From Arthrobacter sp. SLBN-112 (GTDB lineage: Bacteria; Actinomycetota; Actinomycetes; Actinomycetales; Micrococcaceae), in contig NZ_JAUSXY010000001.1 in the NCBI RefSeq assembly GCF_030944625.1, positions 124,001 through 188,000 of the forward strand: a stretch of 64,000 nt of DNA. Reading direction: 5' to 3'. Below the pieces are notes generated by a model, which searched no databases, was not told the origin of the DNA, and worked only from the letters and a program-made list of their open reading frames with translations. Made by a program: the position numbers and the translations under genes. The first letter of the stretch is position 1, and every line of letters starts with the position of its first letter. Of this stretch, positions 1 to 8,563 are shown in pieces.

Positions 1-6
1 TGCCGG

Positions 7-786
7 CTACAGTGCCGACCAGCCGCCGTCGGACGCGAGGACGGCGCCGTTCACATTGGTGCCGTCGTCACTGAGCAGGAAGGTGATGGACGCGGCGAGC
101 TGGGCAGCGGTGGCGGGCGTCGGGATGTTCGCCTGCATCAGCGGACCCAGCCGCCCTGCCGCCAGCTCCGAGCCCCAGTTCGCCTCGATATTGGTGATGG
201 TGGCACCCGGCGCCACGGTGTTGAAGCGCAGTCCCGAGGGGCCGTACATGACGGCGGAGTTCTTGGTGAGTCCCACCACGGCGTGCTTGGAGGCCGTGTA
301 GGCCGCGCCCGCGGCGGAGCCCCGCAAGCCGGCCTCCGAGGACACGTTCACCACGGATCCGGTGCCTGCCTCCAGCATCAGCGGCACCACGGCACGGGTG
401 AGGCGCATCAGCGCAGTGACATTGACCCGGAAGACCCGCTCCCAGACCTCGTCGTCCATCTCGTGGATGGGAGCGAAGTTGTCCATGATGCCGGCAACGT
501 TGGCCAGCGCATCCACCCTGCCGCCGGCGGCCGCCACCACCGCCGCCACAGCGTCTTCGGTGGAGATATCACCGGCAACGGCAACCAGGTCCAGGCCCGG
601 ATTCCCGGCCACGAGGTCATCCAGCCGTTCCTTGCTGATGTCCGCCGCGATCACCCGGCCGCCTTCCTTGGCGACGCGCAGTGCGGTTGCCAACCCGATG
701 CCCGAGCCTGCGCCGGTGACAATGACGGTCCTCCCTGCGAACCTGCCCGCGGTTGTGGTTTCCTGCCATGCAGCTTCGTTGCCCAT
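7..786 (-). CDS. SDR family NAD(P)-dependent oxidoreductase
   Basis: Classical short-chain dehydrogenase/reductase of 259 residues, a soluble NAD(P)-dependent enzyme acting on an alcohol or ketone. The cofactor motif TGAGSGIG is at residues 24-31, NVAG at 96-99, and the catalytic set is Ser149/Ser150, Tyr163 and Lys167 (YTASK). The C-terminus ends with the common FLLSDD and DGG signatures. I start at the ATG at 784-786 because GGAAGGA lies just upstream; a longer reading to 831 runs into a hairpin and lacks a ribosome site. The gene is complete (stop at 7-9). The hairpin upstream suggests it is transcribed separately from the small gene before it. The substrate cannot be told from sequence. 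Confidence 0.9.
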   Translation of the reverse strand: MGNEAAWQETTTAGRFAGRTVIVTGAGSGIGLATALRVAKEGGRVIAADISKERLDDLVAGNPGLDLVAVAGDISTEDAVAAVVAAAGGRVDALANVAGIMDNFAPIHEMDDEVWERVFRVNVTALMRLTRAVVPLMLEAGTGSVVNVSSEAGLRGSAAGAAYTASKHAVVGLTKNSAVMYGPSGLRFNTVAPGATITNIEANWGSELAAGRLGPLMQANIPTPATAAQLAASITFLLSDDGTNVNGAVLASDGGWSAL

Positions 787-830
787 GATGTTCCTTCCAA
801 CAGAGATGTGGAGCACTGCCTTCCCAAGCA

Positions 831-866
831 CTGATGGCCGGCATCGAAAACGATGCCGGCCATCAG
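831..866 (-). terminator. 16-bp perfect hairpin between two minus-strand genes
   Basis: ctgatggccggcatcg (831-846) and its exact complement (851-866) enclose an AAAA loop. It lies just past the stop of the small gene at 880-1227 and before the SDR gene, so it probably ends transcription of the former. No T-run follows on the minus strand, so termination would rely on the stem alone. Confidence 0.6.
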
Positions 867-879
867 CCAGGTTTCCGGG

Positions 880-1227
880 CTACAGCCGGTCGGTCCGGTC
901 CTCGCCGCCCTTGTGGCCGGTCCCGCGAAGGTTCTCCTGGACCTTGCCGAACAAATCCTTGATGGTGGATTCCGCGTTGGAGATGACGTCCACGGGAACG
1001 TAGACCTCATGGGTCACCGGCAGATCGTACTCATCCTTCAAATGCGTGCCGTTTCCCACCCCGGTCAGGGAGATGTAAACCATGGCTTCCGTCCGCGCGA
1101 TTCCTGCGAGCTTGCCGAAGACCACCGTGAAGTCGTTCGGCTGGAAGCTGATTGTCTGCCCGATGTGGCTGCGGCCCAGTTCACCGGCGGTGACTGCCTT
1201 TTCCGACTGGCTTCCGGTGTAGTCCAT
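880..1227 (-). CDS. conserved hypothetical protein, 115 residues
   Basis: Small soluble protein of unknown function. The ATG at 1225-1227 is preceded by GAAGGAG at good spacing, so I prefer it to the 21-residue longer reading. The N-terminal two thirds look beta-rich (IGQTISFQPNDFTVVFGKLAGI, then AMVYISLTGVGNGTHLK), followed by VPVDVISNAESTIKDLF and a polar, charged tail ending in DRTDRL. There is no signal peptide or membrane segment. It is separated from the neighbouring SDR gene by a strong hairpin. I do not recognise the family. Confidence 0.75.
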   Translation of the reverse strand: MDYTGSQSEKAVTAGELGRSHIGQTISFQPNDFTVVFGKLAGIARTEAMVYISLTGVGNGTHLKDEYDLPVTHEVYVPVDVISNAESTIKDLFGKVQENLRGTGHKGGEDRTDRL

Positions 1228-1450
1228 GAACTTCTCCTTCGATCGCCGACGCTTACGCAGGCAGTCTAACCCCGGCCTTGGCCATGGCACACGGCCCCGC
1301 TGGATGGCCGCACAAGGCCGCTGGAGGCATGCACAAAGAAGTGCCGGCGTGCGTGGTCACTCCTCCATTGAGCCGGACGGCAACGCCCCTGTTTGATGGC
1401 TTCATGGGGCGGCAGTTGCCGCCGCAGCCAAGCCGTGCAAAGGAATGCCC

Positions 1451-1669
1451 GTGACTTCAATGACGAGCCGCGTAAAAAGCCCTGTCCGCTGGGACCCGGT
1501 AGAGATCGGCGACCCGGTGGAACTCAGAGGGAACGGCCGGGCGGCCTTCAGCGGCGTGGTGGATGAGAAGACTGACGACGGCGACATCGTGTGGGTGACC
1601 GCGCCCGCGGGCGGCCGCCGGCTGTTCCACATCGCAGACGGCTTAGACCTGGCAGGGGTGCCGGCATGA
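1451..1669 (+). CDS. small hypothetical protein, 72 residues
   Basis: Short soluble protein. I start at the GTG at 1451 because AAAGGA (1439-1444) lies six bases before it; the ATG at 1445 is too close to that site. The sequence carries WDPVEIGDPVELR, FSGVVDEKTDDGDIVWV and GGRRLFHIADG, which reads as a small beta-barrel-like fold with alternating hydrophobic positions. Its stop overlaps the ATG of a 17-codon Cys-rich reading frame in an ATGA arrangement. Function unknown. A hairpin follows at 1782-1806. Confidence 0.6.
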   Translation: MTSMTSRVKSPVRWDPVEIGDPVELRGNGRAAFSGVVDEKTDDGDIVWVTAPAGGRRLFHIADGLDLAGVPA

Positions 1670-1719
1670 CAGAGTGCCCCGAGGACTGCCCCTACTGCAC
1701 CGGGCCGGAAACGGACTGA
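1666..1719 (+). CDS. possible 17-residue Cys-rich microprotein
   Basis: A reading frame coding MTECPEDCPYCTGPETD starts at an ATG that overlaps the stop of the preceding gene (ATGA). It has three cysteines spaced CxxxCxxC in 17 residues, a pattern that can bind metal. Translational coupling is plausible, but the frame is short enough to be chance. No family is known to me. Confidence 0.25.
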   Translation: MTECPEDCPYCTGPETD

Positions 1720-1781
1720 CAGTTGCCGGTTCCCGGCCGGGGTGCGCTGCCGCCGCATGGCATCCCGCGGGAGCCCTTCAG

Positions 1782-1806
1782 TGCCCGGATCATCACGATC
1801 CGGGCA
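1782..1806 (+). terminator. 10-bp hairpin
   Basis: tgcccggatc (1782-1791), loop atcac, then the exact complement gatccgggca (1797-1806). It lies between the small gene ending at 1669 and the lipoprotein gene starting at 1871 and may end transcription of the former. No clear T-run follows. Confidence 0.45.
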
Positions 1807-1870
1807 TCAAATTGCCGCCAAGGCATGTGGCATCGTTGACGCGGGCAACCGGTACGGCGAAGGTGGTGCC

Positions 1871-2527
1871 ATGAGGTCTCAGATAATTTCCCAGGCGTTT
1901 GCCATGACGACGGCGGCCGCAGCGGCAGCGCTGTTGCTCACCGCGTGCGGTCCAAGCCAGCCGCAGTCCCAGACGACGACGGCGCCCGGCACCGGGCAGG
2001 CCAGCCAGTTACCCACATCGTCGGCATCCACCGCTCCGCCGGCGTCCTCCGCACCTGCCACGACGCCGCCGGAATCCCCCGCCCCCGGCACCACCGCCGC
2101 GGGCGCGCCTGCCCTGTGCAAGGCGGCCGGACTCACGGCGGCCACCGACGCCACCGGCGGCGGCGCGGCGGGCAGTGTCTACATGAAGCTCAACCTCACC
2201 AACAAGGGCACCGAACCCTGCGTACTCAAGGGTTTCGCCGGCGTCTCCCTGGTGGCGGACGCTGCCGGGGCCCCGATCGGGGCCCCGGCCACACGGGATG
2301 ATTCCGCACCAGTGGTTGATGTACTGCTGGCTCCCGGCCAGACCGGCACCGCTGTGCTGCGCTACACCCAGGCGGCCAACTACATGGACTGCTCGCAGGT
2401 GGATGCCGCCGGGTACCGGGTCTACCCGCCCGAAGACACTGACTCCCTGTTCCTCCCGCAGCCCACCAAGGCCTGCAGCAACGAGCAGATCACCCTGCTC
2501 TCCATTGGGGCGTTCCAGCCGGCCTGA
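1871..2527 (+). CDS. DUF4232 domain-containing lipoprotein
   Basis: Exported lipoprotein of 218 residues. The N-terminus has a basic start, a hydrophobic Ala/Leu stretch and a lipobox ending LLLTAC, so the cysteine near residue 25 should be lipidated. A Pro/Ser/Thr/Ala-rich linker of about 55 residues follows, then a DUF4232-type domain (starting near ALCKAAGLTA, with TNKGTEPCVLKGFAGVSLV and the late VYPPEDTDSLFLPQP). Three or four cysteines in the domain may pair. The ATG at 1871 follows GAAGGTGG. Such proteins sit on the outer face of the actinobacterial membrane; the domain's role is unknown. Confidence 0.85.
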   Translation: MRSQIISQAFAMTTAAAAAALLLTACGPSQPQSQTTTAPGTGQASQLPTSSASTAPPASSAPATTPPESPAPGTTAAGAPALCKAAGLTAATDATGGGAAGSVYMKLNLTNKGTEPCVLKGFAGVSLVADAAGAPIGAPATRDDSAPVVDVLLAPGQTGTAVLRYTQAANYMDCSQVDAAGYRVYPPEDTDSLFLPQPTKACSNEQITLLSIGAFQPA

Positions 2528-2627
2528 CCGGGCGCAACCTCCCGAAGAGCTGACAGCGGCCCGGCGACCACGCCGGGCCGCTGCGTCCCCGAAAGCCGGT
2601 GTCGGTGCCTTGGGGCATGATGGAGGC

Positions 2628-5600
2628 ATGAACCAGGAACAGCGCCCTGCCGGCAGCGCTTCGGGCGCCGCTGCGCCCATGGGCCAGTTCAGCCGCGCCA
2701 CCCGGGACTGGTTCCTGGGCGCCTTTTCTGAACCGACACCCGCGCAGGCCGGGGCCTGGACTGCCATCTCGTCAGGTTCGCACGCACTGGTGGTGGCGCC
2801 AACCGGCTCCGGCAAGACCCTCGCCGCCTTCCTGTGGGCCCTGGACCGCCTCCTCAGCACGGCACCGGCGCCCCCTGACCCCGCCGCGGAAGCGCCGGCC
2901 AAAGGGAAGCGGTCCCGCGAACCCAAACGCAAAACCCGCGTCCTCTACATTTCGCCCCTCAAGGCATTGGGCGTTGACGTGGAACGCAACCTCCGCTCGC
3001 CGCTGATCGGCATCACGCAAACAGCCAAGCGGCTGGGGCTTCCCGCACCGCTGATCACCGTGGGGGTCCGGTCCGGGGACACCCCGGCCGCGGACCGCCG
3101 GTCCCTGCTGAGCAACCCGCCGGACATCCTCATCACCACCCCCGAATCGCTGTTCCTCATGCTTACCTCCAGGGCCCGCGAAACCCTCACCGAGGTGGAC
3201 ACCATCATCATCGACGAAGTCCACGCCGTCGCCGGAACCAAGCGCGGCGCCCACCTTGCGGTGTCCTTGGAGCGGCTGGACGCGCTGCTGCCCAAACCTG
3301 CGCAGCGCATCGGGCTTTCCGCCACCGTGGAGCCGCGGGAACTCGTGGCCCAGTTCCTGGCCGGTTCGGCCCCCGTGGAGATCGTCGCGCCACCGGCCAG
3401 CAAGAACTGGGACCTGACGGTGTCGGTGCCGGTGGAGGACATGTCGGACCTGCAGGGCGCTGCGGGGGCGTTCGACTCCGGCCCCGCTTCCGGGCTGCAG
3501 CCACAGGCATCCATTTGGCCGCATGTCGAGGAAAAGATCGTTGACCTGGTGCTGGCCAACCAGTCCACCATCGTGTTCGCGAATTCCCGGCGGCTCGCCG
3601 AACGCCTCACCGCCCGGCTCAACGAAATCTACGCCGAACGCCAGTTGGTGGCCGTGGGCGGCGGCTGGGACGACGCCGCTCCGGAAGGGCTCGACGCCGG
3701 GCCGGGCACCCCGTGGGGACCGTCGTCGGGCATTCCCGCTTCAACGGCCACGCCCGCGCACATGATGGCGCAGGCGGGCAGCTCCGCCGGGGCTGATCCG
3801 GTACTGGCGCGCGCCCACCACGGTTCTGTTTCCAAGGACCAGCGGGCGCTGATCGAGGACGACCTCAAATCCGGGCGCCTGCGGTGCGTGGTGGCCACGT
3901 CCTCGCTGGAGCTTGGCATCGACATGGGTGCCGTGGACCTGGTGGTGCAGGTCGAGTCGCCACCGTCGGTGGCAAGCGGCCTGCAGCGGGTGGGCCGCGC
4001 CGGCCACCAGGTGGGCGAGGTCTCCCAGGGCGTCCTGTTCCCCAAGCACCGGGCGGACCTGGTCCATACCGCCATCACCGTGGAGCGGATGCTGGACGGC
4101 AAGATCGAGCGCCTTGCCATCCCGGCCAACCCGCTGGACATCCTGGCCCAGCAGACCGTGGCGGCAACGGCCCTGGGCAGCATCGATGTGGAGGAATGGT
4201 TCAGCACCGTGCGCCGCTCCGCTCCGTTCGCGTCCCTCCCCCGGTCCGCGTTCGAGGCCACCCTCGACCTGCTGGCGGGACGGTACCCGTCCGACGAATT
4301 CGCCGAGCTCCGCCCGAGGATCATCTGGGACCGGAACGCAGGCACCATCGAGGGCCGTCCCGGCGCGCAGCGGCTGGCCGTCACGTCCGGTGGAACCATC
4401 CCGGACCGCGGCCTGTTCGGCGTCTACATCATCGGCACCGAGGCGGAAGGTTCGGCGTCCCCGGCCGAGGACGGCAAACCTGCACGCGTCCCCAAGGGCG
4501 GCCGGCGCGTGGGCGAGCTGGACGAGGAAATGGTCTACGAGTCCCGGGTGGGGGACGTCTTTGCCCTGGGTGCCACGAGCTGGAAGATCGAGGACATCAC
4601 GCACGACCGCGTCCTGGTCTCCCCCGCGTTCGGGCAGCCGGGCAAGCTGCCGTTCTGGAAGGGCGACTCCCTGGGACGCCCCGTGGACCTGGGCCGCGCC
4701 CTGGGCGCGTTCGTCCGCGAACTCTCTGCGTCCGATCCCGGCCCGGCCACCGAGCGCTGCAAAGCCAGCGGCCTGGACGACTACGCTGCCAACAACCTCA
4801 TCCAGTACCTCAGCGAACAGAAGCAGGCCACCGAGGTGGTTCCCAGCGACACCACGCTGGTGGTGGAGCGGTTCCACGACGAACTGGGCGACTGGCGCGT
4901 GATCCTGCACAGCCCGTTCGGCATGCCCGTCCATGCGCCGTGGGCCCTCGCTGTCGGGCAGCGGCTGCACCAGCGGTACGGGCTGGACGGCTCCGCCATG
5001 GCGGCCGACGACGGCATCGTCCTGCGGGTGCCCATGATGGAGGACGAGCCGCCGGGCGCCGAACTCTTCCTTTTCGACCCCGAGGAGCTGGAGCAGATCG
5101 TCACCGCTGAGGTGGGCGGCAGCGCGCTCTTCGCCTCCCGCTTCCGCGAGTGCGCGGCCCGCGCGCTCCTGCTGCCCCGGCAGACCCCCGGCAAGCGGCA
5201 GCCGCTCTGGCAGCAGCGCCAGCGGTCGGCACAGCTGCTGGACGTGGCCAGGAAGTACCCCACGTTCCCCATCGTGCTCGAAACGGTGCGCGAGTGCTTG
5301 CAGGACGTCTACGATCTGCCGGCGTTGAAGGACATCGCCGCCTCCGTGGAGCGGCGCGAACTGCGGATTGTGGAGACCACCACCCAACAACCCTCGCCGT
5401 TCGCCAAGTCCCTGCTCTTCGGCTATGTTGCCCAGTTCCTCTACGAGGGCGATTCCCCGCTCGCGGAACGCCGCGCCGCCGCCCTGGCCCTGGACTCCAC
5501 GCTCCTCAACGAACTGCTGGGCCGGGTGGAACTGCGCGAACTGCTGGACGCCAAGGTCATCGAGGCCACCGAACGCGAGCTGCAGCGGCTCACCGCCGAC

Positions 5601-7700
5601 CGGCGTGCGCGGGGCATGGAGGGAGTGGCCGATCTCCTGCGCCTGCTGGGCCCGCTCGCGCCGGAAGAGGCAGCCGCGCGGTTGCAGGGCACCGCCCCGG
5701 CAGTTGAGCCGGTCGAAACCGCCCCGGCGGCTGAACTCGCCGAAATCACCCCGGTGGTTGAGCCTGTCGAAACCGGGCAGCCCGACATCCCCGCCACCGT
5801 TGTCGAAGCGGCCGCCCACCTTGCCGCCCTGCAGCGGGCCAATCGCGCCATCAAGGTCAACATCGGAGGATCTGAGCGGTTCGCGGCCGTCGAGGATGCC
5901 GCGCGGCTCCGGGATGCCATCGGCGTGCCGCTGCCCATGGGCGTCCCGTTGGCCTTCATCGAGCCGGTTGCCGATCCGCTGGGCGATCTCGTCTCCCGGT
6001 ACGCCCGGACGCATGGTCCGTTCACCGCAGCCGAGGCTGCCAGCCGGCTGGGCCTGGGCGTGGCCGTGGTGGGCACGGCACTGAAACGCCTGGCAGCGGA
6101 CGGACGCGTTGTGGAGGGCGAGTTCCGGCCCCACGTCACGCCTCCGGACGCCCCTCCGCAGGAGCCGGCCGGGCAGGAAACCGAGCCGGCGGACCACAGG
6201 CAGCCGGCGGATGACCTTGCACCACACGCCGCCTCCGCACCTGACGTTCAGCACGCCATCGCCAGCGAATGGTGCGATGCCGAGGTGCTGCGCAAGCTCC
6301 GCCGCCGTTCCCTGGCCGCGCTGCGCGCCGAAGTGGAGCCGGTGGACGCCGCAGCCTATGGGCGCTTCCTGCCTGCATGGCAGCACGTCAGGACCCCGGG
6401 CGGCGGGCGCGGCCAGCCCTCGCTGCGGGGCCTGGACGGGATCATCACCGCCATCGACCAGCTCTCCGGGGTCCCCGTTCCCGCGTCGGCCTGGGAGCCA
6501 CTGGTCCTGGCGAGCCGGGTATCGAACTACCAGCCCGCCATGCTGGACGAACTCATGGCAGCAGGTGAAGTCCTCTGGTCGGGCGCCGGATCATTGCCTG
6601 GCAACGACGGCTGGATCAGCCTCCACCTGGCTGATTCCGCGGAACTGACGCTCAATCCTGCCCCCGACTTTGAACCCGGGGACGCAGGCCGGCGCCTCCT
6701 GGACCATTTGCGGAACAACGGTGGCGGGTACTTCTTCCGGCAGTTGACCGAAGTGGCCGGCGGCATGGACGCCGTCCTCAGCGACCAGGAGGTGGTCACC
6801 GCGCTGTGGGAGCTCGCATGGGCCGGCAGGATTACCGGCGACACGTTCGCACCGGTCCGGTCCCTGATCGCCGGGGGGCACACAGCGCACCGGCAGGTGG
6901 CTCGTGCACCGCGTGCGCGGGCACCCCGGCTGAGCCGGCTGGGCCGCTCCCACGGTACGGGCCTGATGGGTTCTCCAGGGCTGGCCGGCGGACGGTACGG
7001 AACACAGGGCGCCGCCACCCCGCCTACGGCTGTCGGCCGCTGGTCCGCCCTTCCCGAGCCCGAACTCGATGCCACCATCCACGCCCGCGCCACCGCCGAG
7101 CTCCTGCTGGACCGCTATGGCGTGGTCACCAGGGGCTCGGTCATGGCCGAACAAATCCTGGGCGGCTTCGGGCTCATGTACAAGGTGCTGGCCCGGCTGG
7201 AGGAGGCCGGCCGGTGCCGCCGCGGCTACTTCATCGAGCACCTCGGCGCCGCCCAGTTCGCCGTTCCCGCCACCGTGGACCGACTGCGTTCCTACTCGGA
7301 GGACACGCAACTGGCCAAGGCGGAGCCGGTAGCGCTGGCCCTCGCAGCCACCGATCCTGCCAATCCCTTCGGCGCAGCCCTCCCATGGCCTGCACTGCGG
7401 GACGACGCCGGCACCGGGCACCGTCCCGGCCGGAAGGCGGGTGCGCTGGTAGTGCTGGTGGACGGTGCGTTGGTGCTGTACGTGGAACGCGGCGGGAAGA
7501 CCTTGCTGGTGTTCAGCGATGACGACGCCGTCCTGGCGGCCGCCGGGGCCGCCCTTGTAGGGGTAGTCACCCGGGGAGCCGTTGACAAACTGATTATGGA
7601 GAAGGTGAACGGGCAGGGAATCCTGGATACCCCCGTTGCCGCCGCTCTCAGCGCCGCCGGCGCCTACTCCACGCCGAAGGGATTGAGGATCCGTGCCTGA
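2628..7700 (+). CDS. lhr: ATP-dependent helicase Lhr (superfamily 2)
   Basis: Very large SF2 DNA helicase of 1,690 residues, the long actinobacterial form. Walker A APTGSGKT is at 57-64, the DEVH box at 196-199, GLSATVE follows, and motif VI QRVGRAGH is at 453-460. The Lhr-specific winged-helix and beta-barrel parts follow, then a long C-terminal domain. Inserted loops are visible: one in the helicase core near the text LDAGPGTPWGPSSG, and a Pro/Glu-rich linker around residues 1020-1055 containing two VEPVET copies derived from a dispersed repeat. Lhr is a 3'-to-5' translocase of DNA repair and in mycobacteria is DNA-damage inducible. The start at 2628 has GGAGG only one base away, so the true start is uncertain. 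The next gene, a DNA glycosylase, overlaps by 8 bases. Confidence 0.95.
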   Translation: MNQEQRPAGSASGAAAPMGQFSRATRDWFLGAFSEPTPAQAGAWTAISSGSHALVVAPTGSGKTLAAFLWALDRLLSTAPAPPDPAAEAPAKGKRSREPKRKTRVLYISPLKALGVDVERNLRSPLIGITQTAKRLGLPAPLITVGVRSGDTPAADRRSLLSNPPDILITTPESLFLMLTSRARETLTEVDTIIIDEVHAVAGTKRGAHLAVSLERLDALLPKPAQRIGLSATVEPRELVAQFLAGSAPVEIVAPPASKNWDLTVSVPVEDMSDLQGAAGAFDSGPASGLQPQASIWPHVEEKIVDLVLANQSTIVFANSRRLAERLTARLNEIYAERQLVAVGGGWDDAAPEGLDAGPGTPWGPSSGIPASTATPAHMMAQAGSSAGADPVLARAHHGSVSKDQRALIEDDLKSGRLRCVVATSSLELGIDMGAVDLVVQVESPPSVASGLQRVGRAGHQVGEVSQGVLFPKHRADLVHTAITVERMLDGKIERLAIPANPLDILAQQTVAATALGSIDVEEWFSTVRRSAPFASLPRSAFEATLDLLAGRYPSDEFAELRPRIIWDRNAGTIEGRPGAQRLAVTSGGTIPDRGLFGVYIIGTEAEGSASPAEDGKPARVPKGGRRVGELDEEMVYESRVGDVFALGATSWKIEDITHDRVLVSPAFGQPGKLPFWKGDSLGRPVDLGRALGAFVRELSASDPGPATERCKASGLDDYAANNLIQYLSEQKQATEVVPSDTTLVVERFHDELGDWRVILHSPFGMPVHAPWALAVGQRLHQRYGLDGSAMAADDGIVLRVPMMEDEPPGAELFLFDPEELEQIVTAEVGGSALFASRFRECAARALLLPRQTPGKRQPLWQQRQRSAQLLDVARKYPTFPIVLETVRECLQDVYDLPALKDIAASVERRELRIVETTTQQPSPFAKSLLFGYVAQFLYEGDSPLAERRAAALALDSTLLNELLGRVELRELLDAKVIEATERELQRLTADRRARGMEGVADLLRLLGPLAPEEAAARLQGTAPAVEPVETAPAAELAEITPVVEPVETGQPDIPATVVEAAAHLAALQRANRAIKVNIGGSERFAAVEDAARLRDAIGVPLPMGVPLAFIEPVADPLGDLVSRYARTHGPFTAAEAASRLGLGVAVVGTALKRLAADGRVVEGEFRPHVTPPDAPPQEPAGQETEPADHRQPADDLAPHAASAPDVQHAIASEWCDAEVLRKLRRRSLAALRAEVEPVDAAAYGRFLPAWQHVRTPGGGRGQPSLRGLDGIITAIDQLSGVPVPASAWEPLVLASRVSNYQPAMLDELMAAGEVLWSGAGSLPGNDGWISLHLADSAELTLNPAPDFEPGDAGRRLLDHLRNNGGGYFFRQLTEVAGGMDAVLSDQEVVTALWELAWAGRITGDTFAPVRSLIAGGHTAHRQVARAPRARAPRLSRLGRSHGTGLMGSPGLAGGRYGTQGAATPPTAVGRWSALPEPELDATIHARATAELLLDRYGVVTRGSVMAEQILGGFGLMYKVLARLEEAGRCRRGYFIEHLGAAQFAVPATVDRLRSYSEDTQLAKAEPVALALAATDPANPFGAALPWPALRDDAGTGHRPGRKAGALVVLVDGALVLYVERGGKTLLVFSDDDAVLAAAGAALVGVVTRGAVDKLIMEKVNGQGILDTPVAAALSAAGAYSTPKGLRIRA
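5695..5777 (+). repeat. two in-frame copies of a GGTTGAGCCTGTCGAAACC element inside lhr
   Basis: The sequence gttgagccggtcgaaacc (5703-5720) and gttgagcctgtcgaaacc (5757-5774) are read in frame as VEPVET (residues 1026-1031 and 1044-1049). The second copy matches the intergenic copy at 18724-18752 over about 24 bases in inverse orientation. Between the two lies a diverged stretch read as AELAEIT, which may be a third, decayed copy. Confidence 0.75.
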
Positions 7701-8523
7701 GGGTGATTCCGTCTGGCGGGCCGCCCGTCAGCTGCACCAGGCCCTCGCAGGGCAGACGTTGCTTGCCTCTGACTTCCGGGTGCCGCGGTTTGCCACGTTG
7801 AACCTCGCCGGGTGGACGGTCAAGGAGGTGGTCCCCCGCGGCAAGCACCTGCTGATGCGGGTGGTGGGCCCGGAGGACAAACGGCTGACCATCCACTCGC
7901 ACCTGAAGATGGAAGGCGCCTGGCAGGTCTATCCGCCCGGCGGAAGGTGGCGGAAGCCCGGCTTCACTGCCCGGTGCGTGCTCCGGACCGCCGCCGCTGA
8001 CGCCGTCGGCTTCTCCCTGGGCATCGTGGAAGTGGTGGCCACGGCCGACGAAGACTCCATTGTGGGATTCCTCGGTCCGGACCTCCTGGGTCCGGACTGG
8101 GACCTGGATGAAGCCGAACGCCGCGTCCGGTCCCGTCCGGAGGTGCCGATCGGCGTGGCGCTGCTGGACCAACGGAATCTCGCGGGCATCGGCAACATCT
8201 ACCGCTGCGAGGCGTGCTTCCTGTCCGGCGTGCACCCCGCCACCCCGGTAGCTGAAGTTGCGGACGTGCGGACCATGATGACCGACGCCAAGCAGCTCCT
8301 GGAGGTCAACCTGGGCCCGGGGCGCCGCGTTACGGTCCTCAATGCCCGTGGCCTCCCGGTGGGCAGGATGGCCGGCAGGCCCGGCTACTGGGTTTATGGC
8401 GGGGAGCGCCGGCCATGCCTCAAATGCGGCACTCCCATCCAGCGCGGAGTCCTGGGCAAACCCAACGGGGAGGAGGAGCGGGACATCTACTTCTGCCCCA
8501 AGTGCCAGCCAGCGCCCGCCTGA
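7693..8523 (+). CDS. nei: Fpg/Nei family DNA glycosylase (Nei2-like)
   Basis: Base-excision repair glycosylase/AP lyase of 276 residues. After Met removal the N-terminal PEGD motif supplies the catalytic Pro and Glu. The central helix-two-turn-helix region is NLAGIGNIYRCEACFLSGVHP and the C-terminal zinc finger is CLKCGTPIQ...YFCPKCQ (C-x2-C-x~20-C-x2-C). The opening MPEGDSVWRAA resembles endonuclease VIII-like Nei2 of actinobacteria, which acts on oxidised pyrimidines. The GTG start is preceded by GAGGA and overlaps the lhr stop by 8 bases, so the two are translationally coupled. The lhr-nei order is also found in mycobacteria and points to a shared DNA repair role. Confidence 0.92.
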   Translation: MPEGDSVWRAARQLHQALAGQTLLASDFRVPRFATLNLAGWTVKEVVPRGKHLLMRVVGPEDKRLTIHSHLKMEGAWQVYPPGGRWRKPGFTARCVLRTAAADAVGFSLGIVEVVATADEDSIVGFLGPDLLGPDWDLDEAERRVRSRPEVPIGVALLDQRNLAGIGNIYRCEACFLSGVHPATPVAEVADVRTMMTDAKQLLEVNLGPGRRVTVLNARGLPVGRMAGRPGYWVYGGERRPCLKCGTPIQRGVLGKPNGEEERDIYFCPKCQPAPA

Positions 8524-8563
8524 CACCGAAAGCCGGCCTGACAACAGCAGGGATTGCCGGCAC

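Noticed and set aside
3741..6386. 881-codon open frame antisense to lhr
   Set aside because: It is opposite strongly conserved helicase coding sequence; long antisense frames are common in very GC-rich genes, and its translation has no domain.
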